NCBI GenBank assembly: GCA_017506865.1
Contig: JAFCMP010000036.1
Span: 186,001-250,000, forward strand
Direction of reading: 5' to 3'
Source: Tribonema minus
Taxonomy: Eukaryota > Sar > Xanthophyceae > Tribonematales > Tribonemataceae
Length of the DNA stretch: 64,000 nucleotides
In this document: in pieces, positions 44,949 through 56,100 of the stretch
Position numbering within the stretch: position 1 is the stretch's first letter
Layout of the letters: every line of letters begins with the position of its first letter
Made by a program: the position numbers and the translations under genes
The notes under the pieces: generated by a model
What the model saw: the letters and a program-made list of their open reading frames with translations, nothing else
Databases searched by the model: none
What the model was told of the DNA's origin: nothing

Positions 44949-47637
44949 ATGAGGACTACCCTTCGCAGCCTACGGGACAGGCAACCCCAACAGGATAAGG
45001 CAGAGCGCGCAGAGCATCCCGCAGATGAACCGCTGTTCGCAGAGCCCAAGCAAGCTCGCAAGTCCGGAAGAGCTGCCACTGCTGGCGATGACGATGCATT
45101 CTACAGTGACAGCAAAGCGCGTCAAACAATAGAGCTGGCGCCGCTACGAGCCAAAGATGATCCTGATGACAAACATCAGGGTCTCGAGGTGAGATGAACA
45201 TGGCAGTGGCTTGGCACCAGAGCACATTTCATAAGTGTAGGTGCTTGAATGGTCTGCGCTGCCAATGCGCGTGCTAACACAGCAGTCGGTGTTGACCTCA
45301 CTCATGTACTGTGAGCGCATCATACCTGAACAGTCCGGTGATCACCCCGTATGTATGCGTGCTAGCAGTGACGGTCCTGCGCATGCCATTGTGACATTGC
45401 AAGATTTGTGCCATCAGCCGTGGTAGGCAACAATCCGCCTTCTGCTCATAGTGCGGTTGCATACAATTTCTGCCACTAATGGCGCCCGTTACGCAAGCCT
45501 CCTGCGCCTGACTGTCGCTTACGCCTGCGCCACCACTGCCGCCTGCTGCTGTGCCCATCCGTCTTGGTGCGCTTCCAGGAGCAACCGGCCTCCGCCAGCC
45601 GCCACTCCATCAACACCGGTAAGCAATCACGTGGCAATGAACGGCAGCGCTCAGGGCATTGACTCATCTGCACATCGCCACTTTCTGTTTATGAGAGCGC
45701 TGCCTGCTGCGCGCCATTCTCGCACGTGCACTTGTGCCGTCCGAACTTGAAGTTAGGCCCAGCATTAAAACCACGTCATTCATGCTCATGGCGCCCACTG
45801 CTTAATGTGCCGCGTGTCGCTCTCCGCCTTGCCTGCCTGTACGGACTCTACATGCGTCCACGTGCGCAGGCGCAGCGAGCCACGACAGGTGCGCCGTGCA
45901 TCGCTTTGATCAGTGCTCAGCATTGCTCCATGCTCGTGCGGGGGAACCTGATCATCTTGCCATCAATACTCGCCCTGGCGCCTCGCATCACTCGGCTTAG
46001 TATGCAGGCCTCATCCGTGTTGACTTGTGCAGTTCTCCATTAGCGCAGCCAGGTCTGTGTGCGCTGCCGTAACTTGCGGCGGACCTCCACTGCTGTCATT
46101 GGTGCACTTCAACTTCAACTTGTCATGCTGAAGCCTTTCACGCCCCGCCTGCGTTGTGGTCCCGTAGCTGCGCGCCAACAACCGCATTGACTGTGCATTC
46201 CTGCGACGCCTGCATGCGCTGCGCTGGTAAGCTCACCGCTTGCGCACTTGACGTTCACGCACAATGTACAGGGAGAACAGCGCTCGCGCCAGGCGATCTG
46301 AACCGAGGGACGACAAACCAGGGCCGCCGCCGCTTGCCAGGTGGGCGCCACGCTTGTGGTGCTCTGATACAGTCTCATCAGTCTGATTAGAAATAAGACT
46401 GAACCTGGTCACAGATGGAAATGGTTGCACAACCTTCTCACGAAGCGCGCTTTCTGTGATGTGAGCGCATACGTTGCAGAAGCACGCAGTGTCACGAACA
46501 TGTCCGACCGGCGGTGGTGGCGCGGCGCGCCACCACGCGTCCGCTTGCTGCCGTCGCCGTCGCACGCTCTTGACACACGCGCTTGCTTGCGCACCGCAAC
46601 TCGTCTCAACAACGCTGTTGTCACGACACAAACACCGGGCTGCCGCCACCGCTATGCGTTGGGCTATGCCACCGCACATGCTTCTCAGTTCCATAGTGGC
46701 CTCCGCGTCCCCGTCGCGCCGCCGCTGCTGATAGACGGGGGGTGTGTGTGCTCTGCGATATGGATTGATAGGAACCGGACTTTGACTCTGTCTCACACTC
46801 GCCCTCACGAGTCGTGGGGCACGCCCGCAGCGCCGCGCGGCAGCGCTGCAGCATTCAGAGTCGTCTCGGGTGTGCCGCCCCGTGCTGCGCAGGAAAACTG
46901 CCAACAACGAGCCCCCTTAGCGCCATGACTTCAACGCCACAACACCTCAACTTCACGCCTGTGGCATGCCTTTCCTCCCCTCCTCTATCCGCCGTTGCAG
47001 CGCCCACGCCAGCCAGAAACTCGCCACAACGAAACCCTACAACTTCACACGTGTAACTACCCCCCCCCCCCTGCCGTGCTGTGCAGGCCCTCCACCACCG
47101 CCGAGCCGCGGGCCAGCCACGGCGACCGCGGCAGCGGAAGCGCGGCGGCGGCGCGCGCCTCGGGCACGTCGAGCGTCGCGCAGCGCCTGCGCGAGCTGGG
47201 GTACCTGCGCGCGCCGCCAGAGTCTGCCGCCGTCGCTGCTGCCGCCGCTGCAGACGCTGCACAGGTGCGTTTTGCCGTGCTGTGGTGGTGATGCTCAGCA
47301 GGGTGTGTCGCCAGTGCTCAGCGCGTTGTGGGGCGTCCGCGGCTGCGTGCATTGTGCTGCGCCTACGGTGCGGCAAGGCAGTTGCAGTATTATATACTTG
47401 CGCAGCGCCTGCGCGAGCTGGGGTACCTGCGCGCGCCGCCGGAATCTGGTGCGGCCGCCGCCGCTGCTACCGCCGCTGCCGCAGATGCTGCGCAGGTGCG
47501 TTGGTTGTGCTGTGGTGTTGCGGGGTGTCCGCGGCTGCGTCTTGTTGTGCCGCTGTGATGCTTTGTCTTTGGTGCGGCAGGGAAGTTTGCTGCATGCTGG
47601 TGAACTGACCATTGGCGGGGGGGGGGAGGGGGGATGA
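44949..47637 (+). CDS. Unknown, mostly disordered protein
   Basis: Phase-consistent exons are 44949-45188, 45283-45348, 45579-45618, 45870-45888 and 47087-47264, with a possible last exon at 47581-47637 ending in TGA. The N-terminal 80 residues are polar and charged (RSLRDRQPQQDKAE, GDDDAFYSDSKARQTIEL). Exon 2 encodes LTSLMYCERIIPEQSG. The large exon carries Ser/Gly/Ala-rich sequence, the helix SVAQRLRELGYLRAPPES and an Ala run. No family is recognised. The 19-nt exon at 45870 is supported only because it fits both phases. The 3' end is uncertain, since B9D2 begins at 48621. The end of the large exon is echoed 230 bp downstream. Confidence 0.55.
47401..47494 (+). repeat. Donor-side echo of the exon ending at 47264
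   Basis: The stretch coding AQRLRELGYLRAPPES plus the Ala run is copied with an intact CGCAG/GTGCGTT donor. The similarity extends over the next roughly 100 intron bases (TGCTGTGGTG, GTCCGCGGCTGCGT, GGTGCGGCA). Confidence 0.9.
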
Positions 47638-48007
47638 GAAGCGCGCCAGGGGGGGGGGGGGCTCAAGAGAGACTGCGCTGGCACCTAGTGTACACCATCG
47701 ATGATTATTGAAGCAGGTGGTTGGATGAAGTGTTTGCACAAACATACAACTATCTTGTCGCTCTGACCTGCGTAGTGCTGTCATTGGGGCTTCCAGTAGT
47801 TGCTTCATTTTCCGCAAACATGGCGACTCGCGAGGCCTGCTGGGCGACGTCGACCGCCCGCAGATGCGGACTAAATCACCCGCAGTAGCAGGGTCCAGAA
47901 TAACCTCTGCAGTTCAAATTTACTACCTGTGTCTCGCATGCGGGCAGTCGGGCTGCAGATCCGGCGTGCCCGGCGCGCGCATAAAGCCACACGCCTTTGA
48001 CAGGCAT

Positions 48008-48620
48008 GCCTACATGCCCACTTTCGCTGCGCCACTCTCCTGCAGTGCCCTCCTTGGTACTGATCGTCACTTGAGGGCCAACATGCACAGCAGCGGCGAC
48101 CACGGTCATTCGTGGAAGGCACTCAAGTTGACGGCTAACCACACCTTGTCACCTAGAGCTCTACGATCTTTGATCCGTTTTCATGCACATGAGCGCGGCG
48201 TCGCTCTCTTCGTGCCCAGGCAAAGGCGCGGCAGGCGCCGCAGAAGGTGCCTGCGAAGCCACTTTCATTATCTTGTTGTGCCGTCACGCACGCAGCGTTC
48301 CCCGATTTTGAGCATTCGATACAAGTGTACCCCTGCTGCAGCCCCCTTCTTATCCAGATCCTTATGCAAACATGCACACACACGCCGCGCCCGCTCCCTG
48401 CGCGCCCAGGCAAAGGCGCGGAAGGCACCGCCCGGAACCGCTGTTAGGGTTACGGTTAGGGTTAGGCATACCTACATGCCCGCATTCGCTTCGCCACTCT
48501 CCTGCAGTGGCCCCCTTGCTAGCCCTCATCGCCACTTCAGGACCAACATGCGCACACACGCTACGCCGCTCTCTTCATGCCCAGGCAAAGGCGCGGAAAG
48601 CGCCGCCGGCGCGCTTAAGG
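48008..48620 (+). repeat. Repeated upstream region of B9D2
   Basis: CCTACATGCCC...TCGCCACTCTCCTGCAGTG at about 48008 recurs at about 48470. GCCCAGGCAAAGGCGCGG recurs near 48217, 48406 and 48579. A GTTAGGGTTACGGTTAGGG stretch at 48445-48468 sits exactly where one copy ends and the next begins. The last copy abuts the B9D2 start codon, so promoter or 5' UTR sequence has been duplicated. Confidence 0.8.
48114..48184 (+). repeat. Dispersed short repeat, copy 3
   Basis: Contains GGCTAACCACACCTTGTCACC, TAGAGCTC and TACGATCTTTGATCCGTTTTC, shared with 18515-18562 and, inverted, 40266-40345. Confidence 0.8.
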
Positions 48621-51539
48621 ATGGTCGCTGCACACGTGCCCGAGATGCACGTCATCGGAGAGATACTGGGTGAGCGTCGTCGCCCTCTCTGCAGTTGAAG
48701 TTTTTCTTGCACAGTTGAAGTTTTCTGAGTAGTGTGACACTTCCACGCCGCGCCGCCCTTGCCCATCGCGCGCGCGACGTGGTGGAACTTCGTCCTCACC
48801 CAAGTTGAAGGTTTACAAGTTGAAGGTTGTTCACACATTTGAAATTTTGATGAGGCTGGCCAACTGCTCCCAAACTTCATCTGCAACGACCACTGGCCGT
48901 AGAGGCAGCGGCAGCGACCGTGTCGTTGCAAGAGGCGCAACAGCATCAGGCACAGGATGCGCGACCAGTAGCGGGTCGCGGCAACCGCAGCGTTTCGCCC
49001 TCATCGTGCATCGCCATGCCTGGAAAGAAAGTGCTGAGCAGCAGGTCTCGTCTGTGCAGCGATGCTGTGATGTGTCAGTGCGGCGGCGCGCGCGCTGCCA
49101 TTTCGCACAACGTTTTCGGGTGCCGGCGCACTCTGCTGTGTGGGGGTAACGCTAGTGGGGTCGGTTCACAGGTCTTGACCACTGAACGTGCAACTCATAC
49201 TGGCCTCCTCCTTGGGGCCTGTGGCAAGTGCAAGGCCGTGAGCGCGGCCGCTTTGAAGCGCGGACTTTGTGTGGAGCTGAGCGCTGCTGCCTGACTCCTG
49301 AGCGGTGCTGCATGGTGATCTTTTCCTACGGTCTCCAAAAGAGGTGATTGCAACCTCTGTGCATGCGCGCGTGCTGTTGCTGCCGCCGCCGCTGCCGCCG
49401 CCGCTGCTGCTGCCGCTGATGTTGCTGTTGCTGCTGCTGCCGCCGCCGCTGCTGCTGCCGCTGATGTTACTGTTGGTGCTGCTGCTGCTGCTGCTGCCGC
49501 TGCTGCTGCCGCTGATGTCGCTGTTGCTGCTGCTGTGCGCAGGCGGTGTCGGGTTCGGCACGGGTGTTTCCTGCATGTATCGCGTGGAGGCAGGCAAGGT
49601 GAGCAGTGCTTCGCTCTGTTGCTAGCGTGGAGTCAGGCTCAGGGTGTGGGTTGCGTTAGGTCATGACTCACGGGTCACGGCAGACATGCAGTTAGAGCAG
49701 CTGGGCCGTCAATGCGAGCAATCACGATGAATCGCGTCATTAGACGTGATGTGCGTGTTCTGCATGGAGGCAGTCAAGGTGAGCAGCGCTCCGCTCGCTT
49801 GCCAGTTCGGGGTCAGAATCAATGTTTGGGTTGCGTCACGTTGTCAGAGCACACATAGCTTAGGATCAAAACAACGTAATGTCGACGGGAGTGGTCAGCA
49901 TTTGTGTCGTTGCGATGTGACGTGCCAGCCCTCCGCTTGCGCCCGACGGGGCCAAATGCCTACAACAGCTACATGCGTGCATAGGATACACGTATCTACA
50001 CGCCTTCCACTTGAGGGTGCATTTGTCGGCGTTGCAGTGCTCGGTGCTCAGTCCGGCTATGCCCCCCCCCCCCCCCCCCATGCAGAACTGGACGCTGCTC
50101 TGCGGCCACGACGCGGGGCACACGCAGGTGGCATATGCGGTGAGAGCATGTAGACATTTACATGCTGTGGGGTATGTGAAGATGCGGCGGCGCATGGAGC
50201 GTATGCAACGGTGATTTCAAGTACATGCTTGCACAGGATTGGCGAACCCCGTACGCTGAGATTTTATGTGCAGGCAGAAACGAATGGCTTTGGATGCCCT
50301 CCGCGTAGAGTGTTTTCGCACTTCAAGTGCGCACCTCAAATATATACCACCAGGTTTGACGTACTTGAAGTACCCGACAAACCCAGGTTGACAGGATGGG
50401 CGATTCCCAGCCACAACTTCAAGCTGCAAGCAAGAACAATTTACTCAGATGATGCCCCCCCTCCCCCCCCTCTCCCGTCCCCCGCCGGCCCCCTTCCCCA
50501 GGACCCGGAAGAGCTGGCCCCCTGGAACCACCCCCTGGACGTCCACTACACCACCAAGAGCATGCAGGGGTGGCCGCGCCTCGTCATGCAGGTCTGGCGG
50601 CTCGACGAGTTCGGCCGCATGGCCGTGCAGGGCTACGGCTTTGCGCACCTCCCGTGCGCGGCGGGCGCCGCGGAGGTCGCGGTTCCGTGCTGGCGCCCCG
50701 TGGGCTCCGTGCAGGAGGCAAGTGTGGTGTTGGTTGAGCGCTGAGTTTTGGGCACATATAGGGTAGGTATATAGTGACTGCGCGGCGGAGGTCGCGGTGC
50801 CGTGCTGGCGCCCCGTGGGCTCCGTGTAGGAGGCGAGTGGCGTTGAGCGCTGATGCTTTGCGTGCATGTAGGTAGGAATACGGTACTGCGCCGCGGAGGT
50901 CGCGGTGCCGTGCTGGTGCCCTGTGGGCTCCGTGCAGGAGGCAAGTGGCGACTCTGATGCTGTTCCGGCGTGTGTATGTACACTGCTGCGGTGCCGCGCC
51001 GGCAGGCCCATTCTTGCAGTGGGCGCATGCGCTTGTAGAGCGCTGCTGTTGCTTTATGTATGCTGGCATACCGTGTGGCGGAGGCGGCGGTGCCGTGCTG
51101 GCGCCCCGTGGGCTCCGTGCAGGAGGCGAGTCGTGGTTGTTGAGCGCTGATGATGCTTTTACTGTGCACGTGTGGGTACACTGTGGCGGTGCCGTTGTGG
51201 GCTTCGTGCAGGAGGTAAGCGGTGCTCTTGAGCGCTGCTGACACGTTGTTGTGCTAACGCGCATGTAGGTAGGTATGGCACTTGTGGGGCGGAGGTGGCG
51301 GTGCCGTGCTGGCGGCCCGTCGGCTCCATGAAGGAGGTGCTTGGTTGAGCGCTGCTGCCTCTGCTGCTGACACCTTGCCTCTACATTCGCACTCGCGCGC
51401 ATTGTGTGATCGGCGCAGTACACTCCGGAATGACGATACACTGTGCAACACAGCAGCAACGCGCGCGGTCGGCCGTAGCGCAGCCACTCATTCACACCAT
51501 GCGCGTGCTGCAGTCCCCATCCGAGTGCACCATCTGACG

Positions 51540-51570
<31 letters not shown>

Positions 51571-52243
51571 CTGCCCCCTCTGCAGGAGATTGCGTCGTTC
51601 TTTCTGGGGACCGCGCCGCAGCTCAGGAGTGACGAGGTCTTGTTCAACATGGCCTGGTGCGTGCTTTTTGCTCGCCGAACCGTCACCCTAGGTCATGCAC
51701 TGTTTCTGCTTTGCTAGAGAACAGCAGGCTGGCCAGGTGCACAGACAGCGCATCTCAGGTGTGGCAATGATGTATTGACGTGTTGCTGGCATAGCCGAAG
51801 CGGGATGCGTTATTTGCGCCTGGAGGAGGCCAGCCAGCAGCCTTGTGCTTGTGCGTAACCAAAGTTATCCGCGTCGCTTTGTACTGGCCGCTGTTGCATC
51901 CACGCGCTTATCCGCAGTCCCCCCCCCCCCCCCCCCCCCCTGTGTGTGAACAGCAACAACAGAGCGGATTGTCTGCCTTACACCGCGACGGTGACACACG
52001 AACATGTGCAGCAACTTGCATCAGCGGAGTCACATACGCTTTCATGAATTGCACCAACATCTCCGAGACGCCGAGATTTCCACACTACTCCACTGCATGC
52101 GAATCTGAGCATGTGTGCGCGCGCAATGCTCTGTCGCGCGCAGGGACCAGCGCTGCCAGCTCACCACGGCGCCGTCGGGGACCATTATTCTGCAGCTGAA
52201 CATCCTGCTACGCGACATGCGCGATCAGAATGTGGACACATGA
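48621..52243 (+). CDS. B9D2: B9 domain-containing protein 2 (ciliary transition zone)
   Basis: Six exons: 48621-48669, 49543-49598, 50086-50127, 50502-50717, 51586-51656 and 52144-52243, totalling 534 nt (177 residues), close to the usual 175 or so of the family. It starts MVAAHVPEMHVIGEILGG, and M9 is an alternative start. The B9 domain (C2-like) shows HPLDVHYTTKSMQGWPRL, QVWRLDEFGRMAVQGYGF, CWRPVGS and the C-terminal GTIILQLNILLRDM. B9D2 forms the B9/MKS module with B9D1 and MKS1 at the transition zone, gating entry to cilia. The intron after 50717 has a GC donor (GAG/GCAAGT), the only GC-AG intron in my models. It is followed by five copies of that exon end. The exon 5 acceptor is preceded by 30 cytosines. 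Confidence 0.95.
49375..49540 (+). repeat. CTG/CCG-type triplet-rich intron tract
   Basis: Imperfect (CTG, CCG, TTG)n with a longer period (GCTGCTGCCGCTGATGTTGC repeated three times), ending at the acceptor of the exon at 49543. It may act as an extended polypyrimidine-like region. Confidence 0.7.
50718..51336 (+). repeat. Five-copy donor-side echo array of B9D2 exon 4
   Basis: The last about 45 bases of the exon (GCGGAGGTCGCGGT, CCGTGCTGGCGCCCC, GGGCTCCGTGCAGGAG) recur with ends at 50832, 50940, 51125, 51214 and 51336. The base pair after each end is GC, GC, GC, GT and GT. The real exon end (50717) uses GC. Confidence 0.92.
51540..51569 (+). promoter_or_regulatory. 30-base poly-C polypyrimidine tract of a 3' splice site
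   Basis: A run of 30 cytosines, then GCTGCCCCCTCTGCAG, before the B9D2 exon at 51586. A similar run of 18 C (50062-50079) precedes the exon at 50086. Confidence 0.8.
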
Positions 52244-53192
52244 CACGCAAGCACGGACGTCGCACTGTGTCCATGCGCACTCTCTCTCTTGTTTCTTTGT
52301 TTTGCCATTGCGCTGCTGGCATTGTGCAAACTGTCCACACCATCAGCCGCTGCCAGACTTGTTTGTGGCATGAGGTGGCAGCATTGATGCACTTTGTGTG
52401 AAGCAGACAATGTTTCAAATGGGGCTGGGGCAATGCTGTGGGTGGGCCCCTGTGTAGTCCTCCCCCTCCCACTTGTGTCCCTGAGGGGGGTGTTTACATG
52501 TGCAAACTGAAGAAAATTGTTGTTCTTGGTCCTGTGGATGCACAAAAGTGCAGCTTCGCTGCATTACCCATGGGTCCTTCTTGCGTGCATATTGCAACAC
52601 ATACGACCAGGACTGGGGCCAGCGAGACGCACGATGTCCAGTCAAGCGGTTCCTGTCGAGATGCCAGATTGAGTCAACTGGATTGTAACATATTGTATGC
52701 GTGATGCAAGCCGTGCATAGAAACAAAATGTTACTGCAGAATGTTTCGGGGGCGCCACGCATGGGTCTTACATTGGTGGCGCAGTAGCAGCAACGAAGTC
52801 GCTATTGCACATCAATCACCAACATCACTCAGCACACTAAACTTTGTGCCCGAGGACGGTCTATGGCGTATGGAGCCATCGCGCAGTGCTCAGCACGTCC
52901 CACACTCGTCAGGCATGCCCAGGCATTGCTTCACACCGGGCATCTGGCGTACAAGTAGGTGTGAAGGCGTGCCTTCAGCCTTCAGGCATGTATTGCAGAA
53001 ACGCACACACCAAGCGCAGCCGCGTATGACCTCACAGCGCCTGTATTGTGATCTCTATCGGCTACATTGTGGTGCAAACGGATGCAAGCGGGCTGCCGAA
53101 GGCTGTGACCCTTGAGCCTGCAGGTGTCGCTGCCGCCGCTGCGTCTGCTGCTGCCACACAAATACCAACACACACTATAGACGCAGCAGCGC
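52244..53192. other. Convergent intergenic region B9D2 / FolD
   Basis: Both genes end at its borders. Open frames of 60-124 codons overlap on both strands without recognisable content. Confidence 0.4.
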
Positions 53193-56100
53193 TCATACGC
53201 TCGGGACCTTGCTAGCCGACCCAACGTCCATATCGCCCGCGGGCCGCTTCGCCCCTGCGGTGCCGTTCGCGCTAGCGGCAGCAGCAGCGCTGGCTGCGCC
53301 GCCGCCGCTGCCGCCGGCAGCAGCAGCTGCGCGCGCCGCGCCGCTGACCGTGTTGCGCATGAGCATCGCCACCGTCATGGGGCCGACGCCGCCGGGCACG
53401 GGCGTGATCTTGGACGCGCGCTGCTTGGCGGCGGCGAAGTCGACGTCGCCAACCATGCGGTAGCTGCGGCGGCGCGCATTGCACGTCGAATGTCATGAGA
53501 TTGAACCACTGAAAATGGGGAAGAGGCATTCGGGCGTGGAGTCTTTGCGAAGAGCCTGGCGGTGCCGCGCATGCGGTGCAGCGCGCATTTCGAGTACGGA
53601 CAGCGCTAACGCTAACCCTAACCCTAACCCTGAGGAAGCGCGCGCAACGCTCGAAAGCACGGCATGGGTCCACGCCGCAGTGCTGAAGCTGCCGCTGAGC
53701 TCCGACGGCGCACCAGCGTCTGCAGGGCACATGCAGCCCGCAGCACACGACTTTGGCGTGGAAGCTGAGGTGTGCACCAAATCACGCGCTGTTGGGGTCA
53801 GCAGTAGTCGCCTCTAGGGTTAGGGCTTGGATCAGGCGTGTTTCCTTGGGGAGTGCTGTCCACGCTGCTGATGCCAATGTCAGTCGCCGCCACACATCGA
53901 GCCTGGTTTTCGAATGCACGAAGATCAGTCCTTGCTGTTCTAGAGGTGCAGAGCAGACGGCCTCCCGCGACTCTTCTGCGACGACGAGCGCTGCTGCAGC
54001 GCCCAGCCGTGGTGACATGGCACCGCATAAGGGGGGGAGGCTGCCCTGCCAAATGTCCACACAAGCCTGATATCTCGGTGGTAAAGCCAGGGTTCACCAA
54101 GCAGCGAGCTGAGGCGTGCTGCGCACTCACCCAGCCTTGCGCGTCGCGTCGTCGACTGTTGATGCCGACGTCGATCACCCTCCCTCAAGCCCCATCTAAA
54201 GCTGACACTGGTCACCACGAGCTTCAAAACTCACCTCAAACACTACCTCTCATTCTCATTCTAGCGCAACGCTTTCATCCCAGCTCACCCATATCCCTCG
54301 CTATGCTCACCCTGCTTTCTTAGTGGCGTCGTCGACGCTATTGATGCCGACGTCGATCACCACCGCGCCGGGCTTGATCCAGTCGCCCTTGACGAGCTCC
54401 GCCTTGCCGACGGCGGCCACGACGATGTCCGCCGCGCGCACCGCCTGCGGGGCCAAGCAGCACGCCTCAACCATGAGTTCACACCACGTGCGTGGCTGTG
54501 CGCTGCGCGAGCGTGTACTGCGCATCTGTACTGCGACTGAATCCTGCACCGGGCGTGTAGTGATGTCTTACGAGCCGTCGCGGCACTTGAAGTTTGCGCT
54601 GCGACGGCAACGCTCAGCAGCGCTGCTGCTCCGCATCTGCGGCGGTGCACGAGTAGAGGTGCATTGCGCAAGGACATTTGTACAGTGCAACGATATAGCA
54701 CTGCTCATCGCCTCATGTGTGTCGCGATACCTAGAGATGTTTCATGCCCGTGGCAACGCAAGGCAGCGCTTTTCAAGACGGCGAGCAGCATGCGCTGCCA
54801 CGTCAAAGCGCGTGCAGCGAATGGCAAGCTACGTGTCAGTGGCACAGCTGTGCACAACGGTAATCGCGGCGACGCGAGGCATGAGCAGCATGGGCGCAGG
54901 GATGCTGGTGCTGCTGATGACACCGGATAAATTACACGGCACCAGAGTACGCAAAAAACAAGGCGGGTGCGATGGCAAAGCTCAGCACCCCACGCACGCA
55001 CCTCCTCCGCGTCGGTGGAGCGGCTGTGCACGATGGTTGCTGGTGCCGCTGATGATACAGAATATACACTACATGGCACCAAAGTGGGCAAAAGCAAGCG
55101 GAGTGCGGTGACAACGCTCAACACCCAGCACGCACCTCCTCCACGTCGGTGGACCGGCTGTGCACGATGGTGACGGTCGCGTCGCGCTTCATGAGCAGCA
55201 TCGCCGTGGGGATGCCCACGAGGTTGCTGCGGCCAAGGACGACGGCGCGCTTGCCGGCGATCTGCACGCCGCTGCGTGAGAGGAGAGAGCGCATGTGCAA
55301 AAAACAGTGGTGAGCGCAAGACAGCACACGCATGCATACGAGAAACCAGGAGCTGTGCAGCCTGTGCAGAGCTTGCTACGTTATGATTGGATGCTTGTAT
55401 AGGGAGTATCGCCCATGGGATGACAGCGTGCTTGCCGGCAATCTGCACGCCGCTGCGTTGACGGAGGGCGAGGTAGCGTGTGCGCGAAAAGCGTGAGGGC
55501 GCGTGCGCGCAAAGCGTACGGCAGCACACACGCTTGGGAAATGCGGAGCTGTGCAGGCTGCGCAGAACTCTCGGCACCGCAATTGAATGCTACGAGACAT
55601 TGACCAGTGTTGGTAGCACCACTGTGGCAATGCTACGGCGGAGGACCACGGCGCGGGCCGGAGGGAAGGAGAGTGTGTGCGTGCCGGTGACCGAACGACA
55701 CCCAAGTTGTGTGCAAGGTGTAGGGTTAGGGTTAGGGTCAGCGTGTCGCATCATCGATGACGAGAGTTTACGGTGAACTGCACGCCGCTGCACGAGAAAG
55801 AGTGTGCAAGTCGCATTCGGCAACCTTACTCTGAGGAAGTGAGAGAAGAGCATAGCAACATGCGCATAGCTTTCAGCTTCTGCATCAAGAAGGCGACAGG
55901 CGCTTCATTTCGCACGAGGCTGCAGCGTGTGGCAGAAAACTGCATGTTGAACATGACACGGCCAACGCGAGGTGCACATGAAAGTGATGACATGTACGCA
56001 ATGGAAGTTGATCAGATTTCATGAACAGTAAGCATGCGATGCATACGATCCTTCCGTCGAGCTGCCCCACACAGCCCTGCGGCGTCACCAATATCAAATC

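Noticed and set aside
46233..46907. 224-codon minus-strand open frame
   Set aside because: It has no family resemblance, lies in an intron of the plus-strand gene, and is matched by long frames on the other strand, as expected in GC-rich DNA.
51791..51840. Extra B9D2 exon (RSGMRYLRLEEASQQ)
   Set aside because: The exon at 51586-51656 joins 52144 directly in phase 2 and completes the B9 domain C-terminus; this segment lacks a good donor.
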